From contig WGCR01000552.1 of NCBI GenBank assembly GCA_015493675.1, forward strand, positions 1 to 6,157: DNA of 6,157 nucleotides. The letters run 5' to 3'. This DNA comes from Anaerolineae bacterium. GTDB lineage: Bacteria > Chloroflexota > Anaerolineae > J102. Each line of letters begins with the position of its first letter. Positions within the stretch are counted from its first letter, which is position 1. The position numbers and the translations under genes are program-made. Under the pieces are notes generated by a model, which searched no databases, was not told the DNA's origin, and was given only the letters and a program-made list of their open reading frames with translations. Positions 5,649-6,157 of this stretch are shown here, in pieces.

Positions 5649-6157
5649 TCGACGACAGATTCGATGCCCTCGGCTTCCAGGGCTTCTTCAGCCTCTTCCG
5701 CTGCTTCTGCGGCCTTTTCGAAATCAGACCAGTGCAGGCGGGCCTTGAAGAAGTAATAAACGCCCAAAGCAGTGATAGGCAGCCACAGGGCCGCGTGAAG
5801 CACCAGCGTGTAGGCGGCGGCGGTGGCCCGATCCACGCCTCCCACGGTCACCAGCACCTCGATGCCCGGTGCATCGAAGGTGCCGATATAGCCGGGAGCC
5901 GCGGGCAGCGTTGTGAAAAGATTGACAATGCCGTTCATCAGCATCAGGGTGATGAATGAGACGCTGAAACTGAAAGCGTGCATCACGAACCAGTATTTCA
6001 ATGTCTCGGCCAGCCAGATAAGGATGGAGGTGAAGAAAATCATCACCACGTCCTTGGGGCTTTGCAGCGACGCCAGACCGAACAGAAATTTCTCGACCAT
6101 GCCGTCGAATTTGGGTCGGATTTTGGTGGGAATAAAACGCGTGGCGATGGGCGTGTA
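5645..6157 (-). CDS. UPF0104 / lysylphosphatidylglycerol synthase-type integral membrane protein (possible flippase), C-terminal part
   Basis: The frame is open to the window edge, so the N-terminal part is missing; 170 residues are visible. An ATG at 6098-6100 lies inside the frame but is unlikely to be the start, because family-like sequence (RFIPTKIRPKFDG) continues before it. Visible membrane segments lie at about residues 36-58, 63-85 and 112-137 of the fragment. The block LPAAPGYIGTFDAPGIEVLV followed by a Gly-Val-Asp turn and an Ala-rich helix is the hallmark C-terminal region of the LPG synthase membrane domain family (COG0392/UPF0104), in which the membrane part acts as a lipid flippase. 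No aminoacyl-transferase domain follows, as expected for stand-alone members. The last 25 residues are cytoplasmic, Ala/Glu-rich and strongly acidic (EKAAEAAEEAEEALEAEG), likely helical. Its stop TAA lies in the end of repeat copy B. Substrate unknown; a lipid or lipid-linked sugar is plausible. Confidence 0.85.
   Translation of the reverse strand, partial: YTPIATRFIPTKIRPKFDGMVEKFLFGLASLQSPKDVVMIFFTSILIWLAETLKYWFVMHAFSFSVSFITLMLMNGIVNLFTTLPAAPGYIGTFDAPGIEVLVTVGGVDRATAAAYTLVLHAALWLPITALGVYYFFKARLHWSDFEKAAEAAEEAEEALEAEGIESVVE

Noticed and set aside
5508..5756. Small plus-strand open frame across repeat copy B
   Set aside because: It is made of repeat sequence and the antisense of the membrane protein's Ala/Glu tail, and has no family resemblance.

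Overview
The window reads as a stretch of a moderately GC-rich bacterial chromosome made of housekeeping genes. The combination of a paired M16 peptidase locus in this particular form, an acpS gene behind it, and GGAGGT-rich hairpin repeats between genes makes me think of Chloroflexota (Anaerolineae/Caldilineae-like). That placement is an impression from protein style, not a computed assignment. There are eight protein genes, two of them cut by the window edges. I see no rRNA, tRNA, CRISPR array, transposase or phage gene.

Layout, plus strand (1-1037). The window opens inside the 3' part of an HD-superfamily phosphohydrolase gene. A 112-nt gap follows, holding a strong sigma70-type promoter overlapped by two dyad-symmetric TGTAAAGC-type sites. 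This promoter drives a two-gene cassette: a 71-aa Cro/C1-type (XRE) regulator and a 4-TM small membrane protein. The two are translationally coupled through an ATGA-type junction. The membrane gene runs tail-to-tail into acpS and overlaps it by 37 nt.

Layout, minus strand (6157 back to 1001). Read in the direction of transcription, the order is: a 5'-truncated UPF0104/LPG-synthase-like integral membrane protein (possible flippase), a 315-nt gap, a UDP-glucose 6-dehydrogenase (ugd), two tandem M16 peptidase-family genes, and acpS (holo-ACP synthase). The last three genes are tightly packed (8-nt and 1-nt overlaps) and almost certainly form one transcript. ugd lies 42 nt upstream of the first M16 gene and may belong to the same transcript. 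The 315-nt gap holds two diverged tandem copies, about 150 nt apart, of an inverted-repeat element. The second copy reaches into the stop codon of the membrane protein gene.

Function. The two M16 proteins look like the two halves of one heterodimeric zinc peptidase. The first has the HxxEH zinc site but lacks the Tyr of the R/Y pair; the second lacks HxxEH but keeps Arg and Tyr. ugd supplies UDP-glucuronate for envelope polysaccharide, and acpS activates acyl carrier protein. The most unusual parts of the window are the XRE/membrane-protein cassette with its twin operators and the paired hairpin repeats. I did not find a clearly new defence or mobile system.
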